Source: Saccopteryx bilineata (taxonomy: Eukaryota; Chordata; Mammalia; Chiroptera; Emballonuridae). From it: 64,000 nucleotides of DNA. Within the stretch, counting starts at the first letter, position 1, and each line of letters begins with the position of its first letter. Shown here piece after piece: positions 46,735-58,940 of this stretch. The stretch covers positions 23,838,875-23,902,874 of the forward strand of contig NC_089495.1 of NCBI RefSeq assembly GCF_036850765.1, written 5' to 3'. The position numbers and the translations under genes are program-made. A model generated the notes under the pieces. It was not told where the DNA came from and made no database searches. It worked only from the letters and a program-made list of their open reading frames with translations.

Positions 46735-49425
46735 GGGACCTCTGGTCAAGATAGTGGCACCTCCTCTCACAACCACATTAAACCACAGCTAAACTACAGA
46801 ACAGCCATCATTCAAACCACTTGAAATCGAACTGAATGACAGTTTTACAACTAGGGAATTATAAAATAAGACATATCAAGACTGACAGGAGGGGCTGAGG
46901 TACAGAACAGGCTGGTCTCACAACCACATCTGGCAGATAAAAATTGGGAGGAATATCTTGGCTGCAGAGCCCCCCCCCCCGAGGAGCAAGGGGTCCCAGC
47001 CCCACACCAGGCCCCCCAGCACAGGGTTCCAGTGCCAGGAAGAGAGTCCTCATAATTGTGTGCTGTAAAAGTCCGTGGCAGTGGTGGTTGAATGAGCTGG
47101 AGGGCTGCTGGAGTCCCAGGCAGCTCCTCTTCAAGGGCTTGTGTATGGACTTACTCACACTCACTCTCTTTGAACTCCAGTGCTGGGGAAGCAGCTCAGA
47201 AGTCGCCAAAAACATGCAGGGAGGAACTGAATTGTCCAGCATTAGGATGAAGCTGGGAGGGCAGCTTTCTCCCAGACAGAAGGGCTAGCAAAGGTCAGTG
47301 CTTCTTTGGAGAGCCCTCCATCCACAGAGCTGGCAGGAGGCACCATATCTGAGACTCCATCAACCTGCCTCACACTATTTGTCCCCCCTTGGTTTTTCCC
47401 TGAGGCCCTGCCCCACCCAACTTATGGGCCCACCGAAGCTATTTCTAATGGCTTTTCCATATGAATGGCCTGTCCTGGCTCATGCTTCATATTTTCCTAA
47501 AATCTCTCAAACAAGAAACACCTGGCCTCAGCAAGTCCTGTACCTCTTGCAAAGTGGCTGCAGACCCAGCACTAGCAGTAGCTGGCCTTAGTTCACAATT
47601 TGGCCTTACCAGGGTGCCTCTAAGTCCAGCACGAGTAGCAACCTTCTGCAGGTCACTTATAGCGCATGCTGAGTAGACCAGGACAGAACACAGGTGTTGA
47701 CAGACATTGGCCTGCATATCCTGGGAGGCCCCAGAGCCAGTGCACCCAGTGGACAGCTTCAGACCACATCAAAACACCACCACCCAACCATTTCCACAAG
47801 CAACACACTCAAAGGGTAGACTCAGTGGGCACCAGAGCCCCGCTGATGTCAGTCCTGTTCGATGGAGTTGGCTCCTGCACATCGGATCCTTCATTGTGGT
47901 TAGAGGTTGGTGGTCAGTGTTGTAGCCAATGTTTGCTGTTGATCATCCTGGTGGTAAGTCTTTCCCATTGATGTGCCAACAGCAACTGGGGATCAACTAT
48001 AAGAGGAGAGTGTCCACAGCCCACACAGGGGCGTGCACAGCAAGTGCCCAGCTGGAGTGATGAGAGAGGTTGTGTCAATGAACCCTAAATGACACCTACT
48101 ACGTTAGGCCACTCTACCAAGCTTGGGAGATGTAGGAGTGCTTACCTACCATAGAAACAAACACAGGGAGGCTGCCAGCATGAGGAGACATGTCTCAATA
48201 AAAGGACAGAATAAAACGCTAGGAAAAAACTAAACAAAATGAAGAGAAGCAATCTACTAGATGCCGAATTTGAAACACTATAAAGATGCTCAGTGAACTT
48301 GGTGAGAACATCAACAGCATAAAAATAGAATAGTCAGAAATGAAGGATACATGAACTAAAATAAAAAATCATTTTCAAGAAATCAACAGTAGATCATTTC
48401 AGTGATTTGGAATATAAGGAAGCAAGAAAACATTCACTCAGAACAGCAAAGAGAAAATAAAATGATCTAAAAGCACGAGGATGGTGTAAGGAGTTTCTAG
48501 GACAACTTCAGGTTTACCAACATTTGCATCATGGGAATGCTCGAAGAGGAAGAGAGAGAGCACAAAATTGAAAACCTGTTTGAAAAAACGACAGGAAACT
48601 TCCCCAACTTGGTGAAGCAAATAGACATACAAGTCCAGGTAGCACAGAGAGTCCCAATGGACCCAAAGAGGCCTTCACCAACACATCATAATTAAAATGC
48701 AAAAGGTTAAAAACAAAGAGAGAATCTTAAAAGCAGTAAGAGAGAAGCAGTTAGTTACTTACAAGGGAGCTCCCATAAGACTGTCAACTGATTTCTCAAT
48801 AGAAACTTTGCAGGCCAGAAGGGATTGGCCAGAAATATTCAAAGCAATGAAACACAAGGACCTACAACCAAGATTGCTCTACTTAGCAAAGCTATCATTT
48901 GGAACCTAAGGATATAGAAAGAGCTTTCCAGACAAGAAAAAGCTAAAGGAATTCATTACCATCAAACCAGTATAAAATGTTAAAGGGTCTTCTTGAAGAA
49001 GAAGAAGAGGAAGAAGAAGAAGAAGAAAGATAAAAAGATATATGAGCAATAAAGTGGCAATAAATATATATCTACCAACAATAGAATCTAAAAAGTAAAA
49101 ATAAATGAGCAAGCAGAACAGAAACTGACTTAGGTACAAGAGAACATTTTGACAGTTGTCAGATGGGTGGGGGTTTGGGGGAATGGGTGAAAAAGGTGAA
49201 AGAATTAAGAATTACAAATTGGTTGTTACAGCACAGTCATGGGAATGTAAAATACACTATAGGGAATATAGTCATTAATATTCTAATCATGTGTGGTGTC
49301 AGATGGGTATGAGGTTTTCTCGGGATGATCACTTAGTAAGTGATGTAATGTCTAATCACTGGAGTGTACACCTGAAACTAATATAATATATATGTCAACT
49401 GTAATTGAAAATAAAAAATGATTAA
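46735..49425 (+). mobile_element. HAL1-type half-LINE, nearly full length
   Basis: Starts with ggacctctggtcaagatagt-type 5' text, runs through a GC-rich 5' region (with C-runs near 46970), reaches an ORF1 remnant at 48697-48909, and ends with the characteristic 3' text (cagttgtcagatgggtgggg, gggatgatcacttagtaagt, gtacacctgaaactaatata, gtcaactgtaattgaaaata) and an A-rich tail. No ORF2 lies between ORF1 and the 3' end, which is the defining trait of HAL1 (half-L1) elements. A GAA microsatellite sits at 48996-49030. Confidence 0.8.
48697..48909 (+). pseudogene. L1-type ORF1p C-terminal remnant
   Basis: The frame includes REKQLVTYKGAPIRLSTDFS, then IETLQARRDWPEIFKAMKHK, then LQPRLLYLAKLSF, which is the conserved C-terminal domain of L1 ORF1 protein (the RNA-binding chaperone that coats L1 RNA). 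It is broken upstream by stops and ends at a stop after SFGT. A fossil of the HAL1 copy. Confidence 0.8.
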
Positions 49426-49899
49426 GAGAAAACAGAAGGGGACAGCACTTTTAGAGTAGTAGTCTGAATGTGGTGGGAGGGCAGAGTGACATCTGTGGCC
49501 ACAGGAGCCTGATCTTCTGAAAGTCCTGATTCAAAATATTCCCACCTGTTGTTTCCATCAACAACAGAAATATCCAGGAAACCCCCTATTTCTGTACCAA
49601 ATACTCCCACTAGTGGAGGGGTGTGTGAGGGCTGGCTCATACTGAGCTGATTTTGTACATCTTCCCAACTCTCTTGGATGGCACTATTATATGGCGCTTG
49701 AAATGGGCGGTGGTGGGATCATTTACACCACAGAAATTGGCAAATGCTACAAAGCAGGGATGACCAGGAGGTGGTTGTGAGGTGCTTCCTAGCACTCCAG
49801 TGTCTGGCACCCAGCAGCAGCACAAAAGCCCTTTGTTAGAACCAGACACTGGATCTTTGATGTGGAAAACCAGAACAGAGCACGATAGCCCAGCAAAGC

Positions 49900-50035
49900 G
49901 TCACCACTATATTTCCTACCTGTCTGTGAGAAAACGTCTCCTATCTTGTTCACCTTTGCATTCCGCAGAAACCTACAACACTGTCAGGCACACAGGAGGT
50001 GCTTAATAAACACTGAGTAGATGAAAAAAAGAAAG
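49900..50035 (+). repeat. L2/MIR-type 3' end fragment
   Basis: ctatcttgttcacctttgca ... cactgtcaggcacacaggag, gtgcttaataaacactga: the usual 3' end of L2-type elements. Short and diverged. Confidence 0.5.
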
Positions 50036-50071
50036 AAAGAAGAAAACTCTGTTTTCATCAATCATTTTTTT

Positions 50072-50210
50072 TTGAAATAGAATTTACTGGGTGACGTTGG
50101 TTAATAGAGTTACATAGGTTTGGGGTGTACCTTCTCATAACACATCATCTGTATGCTGCACCATGCGTTCACCACTCCAAGCCAAGTCTCCTTTGTCAAT
50201 CAATCTTTTT
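50072..50210 (-). repeat. L1 3'-end fragment
   Basis: tttactgggtgacgttggtt, aacacatcatctgtatgctg, cactccaagccaagtctcct: the reverse of the L1 3' end also seen at 17715. Confidence 0.7.
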
Positions 50211-50399
50211 CCTTATCCTAAGAAGGATGTTTTAAGAAATAATTTCTCTTGTGAAGAAAGAACATCAATTTGATTTTGACAGTTTTTCTTCTGTTAGATT
50301 CAAGTGAAATTAAATTAAATACACTTTATTAAAAGTGTTCTCATTTATTAAATAAATGTCATTTATTCTATCTATTCATACATTGTCTCTGCATGCATT

Positions 50400-51450
50400 C
50401 ATCGTTGGATACATATGTAAAGACAGAGGCCTCCTTGGAAAAGGGGTGACAGGGTATTCTGTTCTAATTCCATCCTGCTGCATGGGCTTCCATGGGGCCA
50501 ATGAGAGAGTTTTGACATGTGTTCCCCCACAGCCGGGAGACACAAGGGATGGGGTCTGACAACCGCACAGGCATCAGAGTGAGGGGGACTGATAGCTGCT
50601 GTGGTGGCAGAGCCAGGAGAGGCGCCGGTGCTGGGGGCAGCCTGCTCTCCTAGAGTGTGTCAGGGCGCAGAACGTGTGGTTGTTGCCCGGGGACACGTGT
50701 GGACCAAGTGGGAGAGAGACCTGGTATGGCGTCTTCTCGGGGCCTGGTGTACAAGGCTGACAGGTGGGGTGAGGAAGACTCAGCATGGGAGGATGGTGAA
50801 GGTGCCTCTGGATGCCAAAGGGTCGAAGGAGGAGTTGACGAGAGGCCTCTGGGCCATGGGAACTTCAAGGACCTTCTGGACGCCCATGGGAAGCACACCG
50901 TGACCCATGTGTAATTTACAGCCAGAGCCATCTGGGAATCCTAGTTAAGCAAGAGTCCCTCACCTCCTCCCTCAGTGCCACCCCCCTCGCCCAGGAGGGG
51001 TCTGCAGTGATAGCCTCCCTGGAGGGGAGGAAGTAGCCAGGGCAGAGGAGAGGGCCGGAGAACCACATACCCGCTTCCCACTTCTGAACTGAAGCCAGCA
51101 AACGTTGAAGAATGGTGAAAATAGAACATTAAACTAAATTTAGGAAATTTCACTATTATATGGGACTAAGTGACTCAGTTTTTGAATTGAGGTTATTTTT
51201 ATGACTAAAAATGCCTGAAGGATATTTCATTATTATCTTCCAGAAGTTCAGAAGGTCATGTGCACCTGCACCCAGCCGCACGCTCAGCAGGGGTGCCTCG
51301 CACCTTCGTGCTGCTCTGTCTTCCTGGAACGCTCTGCATCGAGTGAGACGCTGCTCTCCCTCCATCGCCCGATTCCAGCGTCCTCTCCAGCAGGAGGCTT
51401 TCCCGGATCTTCCCAAGTGGAGACTTTCTGACTTCTCTACACCCTCTTAG
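50400..51450. other. Intergenic GC-richer stretch, no gene supported
   Basis: Several overlapping short frames on both strands, none with recognisable similarity. No CpG-island density, polyA signal or splice context that I would trust. Confidence 0.35.
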
Positions 51451-51471
51451 CACCTTATATACATACATATA

Positions 51472-51712
51472 CTTCTCACAAAGATTAGGGGATCAGGGAA
51501 CATGCAGATACTCCAGTACTCCCAGCCTTTTCTATAGTGCATTTTCACCAATGAAATAAAAGTTGGTTTTGCATCTCATTTGCATAATCAAACAACTTTC
51601 TTTGACTTGTCATTTGCTTTTCTGATGTTCTTGTTTAATAAAAAAAACCAAATGCTTCTTTTTTTTATTGCTTCCTATTCATTTCAAAATACCCCCTAAT
51701 TTCTGTGAGCAG
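51472..51712. mobile_element. Mariner-type MITE, longer relative of 31077
   Basis: Ends cttctcacaaagattagggg and the inverted cccctaatttctgtgagcag, flanked by TA (51470-51471, 51713-51714). 241 bp with an AT-rich non-coding interior. Confidence 0.78.
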
Positions 51713-51719
51713 TATATTG

Positions 51720-54250
51720 TTGGTTTAGTTAGTACACTGAAGTCTGTGCTAAGCAAAACTAGGGTAATTTTCTAACACCAAAACAAGCCAGTTCTTTTAC
51801 ATCTGTGTCAGTCTCTCTGTGCTCATGGGAAAAGTAGAGCAATATCCCTTCAAAACTTGATGGAAAAGAAAATTAAAGTGTTAGCCCCGGGGGCCTGTGA
51901 AGTTGTGGACTGTCACCTTCACCATTCCAGCGAGGAGTCCACACCCTCCAAGGCTGGCCGTTTAGGAAACAGGAGCGCAGCTGAAGTGCTCATTTTCTAT
52001 TTCCCCTTCCCGCCTGTGGCAGGCTGCACACATCAGTTTATTCCAGCGCTTTCTGAAGAGCTATACTATAAGATGCTTCCCTCTGTTCTGAGAGCCCCTT
52101 CCTGCCACGTGATGCCTGCCTGGGGATACATAATGTCGCCTAAAGTGGGACCAGTTACAGAAACAGGTCAGAGACAATTTCAGGACCTTGTTGAGGTGGA
52201 GAAGTCGCTAAAGTGGAGACACAATGAATATGAAGTCTCAGGGTCCCAGAATGTTGATGGAACTGGGTTTTCCTTTGTAGGATATTCTATGGTGGCTGGG
52301 GAATGTCTCACTGAACCCGTTTTAGTTTGTTTTTTTCATCTATGGGAATAGCAACGTTACTGTCACCTAACACTAAGTAAAAAGAAGGAAAATGTGCCAT
52401 GTATAGGTATGTTGGTGTCATCCTCAGTGGAGGTGGCCTCAGTGATGGTGTTAAAAACAGAGTTTGGTTAAGAAGGAAAGGGAATTATAAAGTGTGCTTC
52501 CTCCCTTTTCCTGTGTCCAGTGAAAACTTAGAGCATATTTGTGGCTAAATAGTTCAACCGTATCAATTTCTTCAATGAGATTTCCAGTTTATGTATTTAA
52601 AAATAACTTGAATGGCTTAATGAAAAAAAAAAGAGAAAGTTCCCCTGCAAAAAGGAGGATTTTCTAAAACCAAAATAAAGAGAAAGAAATAAAACAAAAG
52701 ACCTTTTCTCCAGAAATGACAATGAACAACTTGGTGTGAATACCTAATATTTAAATTGGCTTTCGAATACCTATGGCACAGCTTAGTTACTTGTAATCAT
52801 TTCATGTAGTATTTCTAGGCTGAAATCCAAACACTAAAATGAAGAGGAACAGATAATCCTGTTGTATAATAGCACAAGGATTGTACTTTCTAAAATTCTT
52901 CCTGTAAATGTGGTTCAGGCTTCCTGAGTTTTAGCTCAATTTGTGTAAGAATGACGTTTTTAAAATTAATATGGGGATTAACTGTATTGTTAGTCAAAAA
53001 AGCAAGTTTCTAAAACCTGCCTTAATCTATGAGAGTTTCCAGTTGTCTGAGTCAGGGGAGGCCAGCAGAGCCTGGATATTTTGCTAAGAGACCTGTGAAA
53101 AAGCCAAAAAAATAAAAATCTCGAAGCAGTACAAATACACTTTTGGAGTAAACATATGCTTAAACATTCTGAAGGGATCTTTCTGTGCAATAAAGACCAT
53201 TTTCTATTACGGTACTTAGAAAAATCTAAGATGCATTTTTTTTGGACTCGTCAACCTTTGAATATAGCCTGTTTTCTCCCACGAATGATGTTTATTTATT
53301 TATTTATTTTTGTAGGAGAAACATTTTGAGAAAATGCTCCTGTATAATAACTTTCAAAGCTATTTTCTGAACTGTCAAATATATACATATTTTGTGCATT
53401 GAACACTTTGTTATAAGGAGGAAATTGCTTGAAAAATAGATGACTCCTTTTCATCGTCTTACGTTGAATGTAAATTGAAAAGACCGCTTTTGGCTTCCGC
53501 TATTCAGTTGTTACTGGGCGTCGCTCTTCCTTTGTCTCTCACCCATTTTCTTAAAGTGGAATGGATCGGTTTGAGCGCATGACTTGTGCCTTTCTGTAGA
53601 GTATTTGCTAAAAGCGATGGGGAGAAGATGTAATAAAGCTTTCCTGTGTTCTCCAGGACAATCCTGGTAGGTAGAACGATGTTTTATTCTCCGATATGAA
53701 GTCACCTTGGTAGGTAGGGAGAGGGGCATATGACGCTGTGTTCAGGTAGGACATGGTGGCAGCGTCCTCCCCCTTTCAGTCTCATTTTGCTTCTTCTCCA
53801 CCCCCCCTTCTCCTCCCTACGCCTCTCTTCTCCTCCTTTTGCTTCCCTTTGGTTGCCCCTCCCCCTCCTCCTCACGGAACTTTCTCACCCTCTTTCTAGA
53901 GTTGGCCAGAGTTCGAGGGAGAGGCCCCTGGCTCGGTGATCACAAGAGTTAAACCTAGGACAGGTAGAGAAGCTGCTCTAAAAGCCAAAGGAACTAATTG
54001 GTGGGCCCACGCCCTGGTCTAATTCCAGTTCAGGGACCAAGTCTCGGGCGTGTCCACTGGTGTCTGAAGGAAGTCACCAAGTTTGTGGTTTCAATGAGGA
54101 TGAAGCTGGGACCCAGCAATAAGCCCCCCTCTCCACCTCGGACATTTCTGGGTGCATATTTCTCATGGTTTACTTGCTCTGAAGATCCTCACATCAGCGT
54201 TCAGGGGTCGCTCCTTATTGGCTCAACTGTTTCTATCTCAGTGTAGCCAG
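51720..54250. other. Intergenic, no gene supported
   Basis: Includes a TTTA microsatellite at 53288-53311 and an uninterrupted 164-codon frame at 51857-52351 (+) with no recognisable similarity. No repeat family identified with confidence. Confidence 0.35.
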
Positions 54251-54254
54251 ATAT

Positions 54255-54775
54255 AACACTACCAGGAATCAGCCCTTTAAAAAACCCTTAAAAAAATTGT
54301 TAGTAGTTTCTGAGGAGTAATTTCTTAGAGCTTTGCTCCCTAAGAATGATCTTTCAGTACAGGAAGCTGCTCCATGCTCACTTTCTGTTGTCAATGCAAT
54401 GACGCCCTTCCCTTTGACAGGACTCTGCCCCGTGCTGGGAGTACCCTGCAGCTCCCTCTGGGAATGGCTCGGGGCTGCTCTTGGGGACAGCCTGCAGAAC
54501 CGACCAGGGGACAGTTCTGAGGGGATGTGAGGCCAGCTGCCCTCACTGACACGGGGGCCAGTGCTGAAGGGCTGTCCGGCTTCACTGTGTCCCGGGGGTG
54601 GCAGAGGCCATGTCACAGCTCAGCTTCCCTCTGCGCTCAGTTCTGCTCCCCTCAACCCCTTCCACAGGGGTGGGGTCTGAGAGCTTTCTCTAATAAATAT
54701 ACTGCACACTCATCTCGGCATCAGAGCCTCCCTCCAGGGAGCCCAACCGTAACCATTCTTCTTTCCTAGTCTCTA
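54255..54775 (+). repeat. Possible old LTR (ERVL/MaLR-type)
   Basis: The 3' part (ctctaataaatatactgcac, catcagagcctccctccagg, gagcccaaccgtaacc) resembles the end of old mammalian LTRs. The GC-rich body fits but the left boundary is unclear. Confidence 0.35.
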
Positions 54776-55024
54776 TCAGGGAAGATGGTCACAAACAAAA
54801 CAAAACAAAACAAACTCTTTCATAATTTATTAATGTCCCAGCACATTTCACAGCATTGGGTGTTAGACTGTCAAAGTCAAGCTCTCCTCTTTGGTTTGGC
54901 CACCAACAAACAGGACCCCAAACAATTGGGTAGAAGAAAAGAGATTAAATTTACAGAAAAGAAATTTCCAGAACAGACCCAACACCAAGGTAGCAGCAGT
55001 AGAGGCATCCGCCTTTAGGGCTCG

Positions 55025-55170
55025 AGGGCACAGACTGCAGGCAGAGTGGCTCTGCGTTCTTGCTCTGCCATTTGCCGTGTCTCTGGGCCACGCTGCCTCT
55101 TCTGTAAAATGAGAATATGAGTACTTATACTGCGGAGTTGAGAGAGGCTGAATATACAGATGAGCACTGG
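55025..55170 (+). repeat. MIR fragment
   Basis: tctgccatttgccgtgtctc, then cttctgtaaaatgagaatat: MIR core order, diverged. Confidence 0.55.
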
Positions 55171-56269
55171 CCAGACCAGATATTAAAATAGAACTCTTAC
55201 CCGCAATCCATAACAACCGGCCCAGGAAACCCACCCATTATCTGTATAGGAAGCAGCCTTGGAAGCCAGCCTGCCATCTACAAATCAGACAGGTGGGCAA
55301 TCAAAACACTATTTCTAGCAGACAATCCAGAAAGACTAACAACAACCCCTGCAACAGTTGCCCCAAACAGCCAAGGATTTGATTCATAACTGAAAGCTTT
55401 TCTGAAGTTTGTCTCCACTTCCAACTTAGGACCAAGCACAGAAAGGTCCACATGCCCTGAGCCAGCATAGGATGTCCTGCTCCTAGTTAGTCCTCCTGCA
55501 GCTTCCTCATCCAACAGCGTCGAGTGAGGGGGGTCCTGAAACTTTCTCCTTTTTCCATCATAAAATTTCCCCACTCCTCTGCCTGCCTGTGAGTCTCCGC
55601 CAAAGGCAAGCGATGGTGGCCGACTCCCTTGCTGTACAAGCTCTGAATGAATGGCTTCTGCGTGTTCTCATTGGGGCAGTCTTTGTTTATTTCTATTCTC
55701 GTTATAAGGACATATGTTCATGTTTGTAAACCTCAGAGAAACAAGGCACATAATGAATGTGATACGAATGTTTGCTTTAAGTAAAATAAATAGAAAGCAT
55801 TTCATAGCTTAGAGGTAACATCCACCCTTGATAGTTTCCTCACATGCATTTTATTTGGTATTGTGTCCTTTTGTTTACTATAATAAGCCACTTTTACTTC
55901 CAGTGGTTATTTTCATTTTCAGAAGTGCTGACGTGGAGAAATCTGCCAACAGAGTCTGAGAAGGTTCTGCAGCAGACACCGCGCCCGACGGGCAGCTTTG
56001 CCTCCTCTCCAGATGGCTTCTGGAAGGTTTTCTCAGCACGCCACCTTTGTAGGTTCTGGTGTTGGTCTGTCAGGTGTCCCATGGAGCCCTTCGATTCCAG
56101 CTATCTAGACTCAAGAGTCTTGGTTTAAAAAGTTTTCCCCTTGTTTTACTATCTTGTGCATCTCTAAAGAAGACTGCCCTTATCCATTGTGTTGCCATGG
56201 TCACATACCAATTATATTTTCTTTTCTGCCCTTGACCGAATGGAAAATTCTATTAGCAAATTCTGTATA
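55170..56269. other. Intergenic, nothing recognised
   Basis: No repeat family or supported gene. Short open frames (for example 55844-56128 +) lack recognisable similarity. Confidence 0.35.
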
Positions 56270-56920
56270 CAGTAGTACCCTTCATCTGTAGGGGACATGT
56301 TCTAAGACTCCCCCTTCCTGTGATGGCCTGAAACTGAGTACTGCCAAAACCTATATATACTGTGTTTTTCATATGCATACATATCTATGATGAAGCTTAA
56401 TTTAAAAATTAGGCACAGGAAGAGAGGAAAACAATAATTACTAATAAAGCAATACCATTGATACAATATACTGTACTAAAAGTTATGTGATTGTGTTTTC
56501 TCTCTCACAATATCTTATTGTGCTGTGCTCACCTTTTCACTTAAAGGAAGCACTTTACGGCTTCTCTTTGGCATATTCAAATTGCCAGCATCACTACTGT
56601 TGCGCTTTAATGCCATTATTAAGTTAAAAAAGAGTGACTTGAACACAAGCACTGTGATTGAGCGACAGCCGATCTCTTAACCAAGGCAGCTAAGTGACTA
56701 AGGGGTGGGAGCAGCTAACACATGGAAACACTGGACAAAGGGATGAGTCACGTCCCAGACCAGAAGGAGTGGAACAGCGTGAGATTTCATCGTGCTACTC
56801 AGCACAATTCAAAACATGCGAATTATTCCTGGAATTTCTCATTTAATATTTTTGGACCATGGTTGACCACTGGTAACTGAAACCATAGAAATGAAAACTA
56901 TAAATAAGGGGGGATTATTG
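56270..56920. mobile_element. Tigger-like DNA transposon, non-autonomous
   Basis: 651 bp from cagtagtacccttcatctgt to ataaggggggattattg, with TA on both sides (56268-56269 and 56921-56922). It contains the typical phrases aatttaaaaattaggcacag, atatcttattgtgctgtgct and gttgaccactggtaactgaa. It is an old mammalian Tc1/mariner-class fossil. Confidence 0.75.
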
Positions 56921-56929
56921 TACATCAAT

Positions 56930-58270
56930 TTATATCTCTAATTTATCAGCCCATAAGAATCATCTGATAAAATGCCTAGAGATGTAGAGAAATGTGTATA
57001 AGTCTTCCTTCTACTTTAAGATTGCAACATGCAGAAACCTCAGCACCTGGTCACCGTCTGATCCAGACTGGGGGGTAGGGATGAATGAGGCTCTGTCCTT
57101 GGTCTCAGGGAGTTCAGAATTTTACTTCAGCAAACTGGCATGTCTGGGTTTCAGTTTGTTCCAGGTCCTCTGGTGCCCCCGAGCGCATATAGGTTCGTCC
57201 CTTTGCTTCTGGTTGTAGGTACCAGCAAGCTTGTAAAGAGCCAGCTCTGACTGGAGCTTGATGGGGACTGAGGGGGTTTACCAGAACCAAACATGGACTT
57301 TAGTTTAGTTTCAGTGAGTGGCTCTTTCTTTCATGTCACTGTGCTATGGTGTTAGTGACAGGAGCAGGTTTCTGACTCTGTCCCCCATGGTCTAGGAGGC
57401 AGAAAACCCAGCTCAGGTGGAAACTTTAGGCTTGTGCCCAGACACCACTGGAAATGGCGGAGGATGGCTATGGTGGCTGACCTGGGGTTCCGGGAGACCA
57501 GCGTTGGTTTCCCAGTGTCAGGGTCCTAGGGAGAGTGCACACTGGGGTAAAGGTGTTCATAGAAGGGTCCACAATGAGCTTTTAATGTCCTTTTAATTTC
57601 CTTGGATCCTGAAGCCGTTGGTTCTGATGACGGGTACCCTGCACTGCCAAGGAGGGTGAACCGTAGGGCCGTTCTGGATTTCAGGTCCCGGCCGGGGCTT
57701 CAGACTACTCCTATTGGTCCTACACAATACCTGGGCTTCCTGTACTGAAACTACCCATCAGAGACCGGGAAACTTATTGCACGATCTTGGCTGATTGCCA
57801 GTAAGCTTGGTTTTTAATGTTGAGCCTCTAAGCTCCAGCCTGTGTTAGAATTTGGCACCTCTGTTTTGGTAAAAAGCAAGCAGACCACGTGGGCTTAGTT
57901 GCATGCTGGTTGGACATTTTTGTCTTTTATACAATTGACCCAACAGTGGGCCAGCTAGCATTGAGTTTAGACTCTGAAATGAAGGCATTAGGGCTTGGCC
58001 TTCAACCGGGTAGCCCCTTAAGAAGGGGAGAACAACCCTTCACTGGAGAAAGACTAACTGATATTGAAGAAAAGAACTAAAATATGTAATATGCAAACAC
58101 TTACCAGTTGAAGCAAAAGACAGTGGTGGGAACGAGTTTCTATCAGAAGAGGCACTGGCAGGAGGTAATTAGAAGCAGTTTAAAAAGGTAACAGTGTGAC
58201 CTGAGAGCTGTGGGGTCAGGGGAGGGGCCTGACGGAAGGAGGCTTCGAGGTGTAGCCCCGTCACTTTAAG
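56930..58270. other. Intergenic, no gene supported
   Basis: GC-richer stretch without recognised repeats or conserved frames. The segment 57240-57800 has LTR-like composition but no ends could be found. Confidence 0.3.
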
Positions 58271-58283
58271 AACCACCATCCAT

Positions 58284-58478
58284 GGGCCTGACCTGTGGTG
58301 GCGCAGTGGGATAAAGCGTCGACCTGGAACACTGAGGTTGCTGGTTCAAAACCCTGGGCTTGCCTGGTCAAGGCACATATGGGAGTTGATGCTTCCTGCT
58401 CCTCCCCCTTCTCTCTCTCTCCCCTCTCTCTAAAAATCAATTAAAAAATCAATAAAAAAAAAAAAAAAAAAAAAAAAG
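58284..58478 (+). mobile_element. SINE-C with long A tail
   Basis: Head gcctgacctgtggtggcgca, middle gcctggtcaaggcacatatg, then CT-rich and a 24-base A run. Perfect flanking repeats AACCACCATCCA (58271-58282 and 58479-58490). Intact structure and a long tail suggest a relatively recent insertion. Confidence 0.9.
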
Positions 58479-58861
58479 AACCACCATCCACCTAGGAGTG
58501 AGCCTTCCTCAGACAGGCCTGCTGGAGTGCCCATCCATGTAGAATCAGCTTGCAGAATTGATTCCTTACAATAAAGCTTTGCAGAAAATTCTGAGACTGA
58601 TGAGTGGCCTACTGTGCTAAGGAGGCCGGTGATTTGTAGAAAATTAGAAGGGATGTTTTAAGAGAAAAAGAAACTCTACTAGTGACAGCTGACAGCAACG
58701 TTGGAGACAGAAGGACTGTTTGATATAACAGGTGACTCTGACTCATCAAGAATCCCTACAAATGTACTATAGCATGCAGAGCATTGGGGAAAGTATATAA
58801 ACTCTAAAGTCCTTTATATACCAAAGTCTTTTATATTTTTAGAAAGCCATTTCAGAACCAG

Positions 58862-58937
58862 ATGTGTATTAGTAAGGGTTCTACAGGAAAACAGAGCCAA
58901 CAGAAACAGAGTTATATATATATAAATTATCTATAAA
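58862..58937 (+). repeat. Left part of an old repeat split by a transposon
   Basis: tgtgtattagtaagggttct acaggaaaacagagcc and following AT-rich text match the start of an old mammalian interspersed repeat. Its continuation resumes at 60917. Confidence 0.6.
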
Positions 58938-58940
58938 CTA

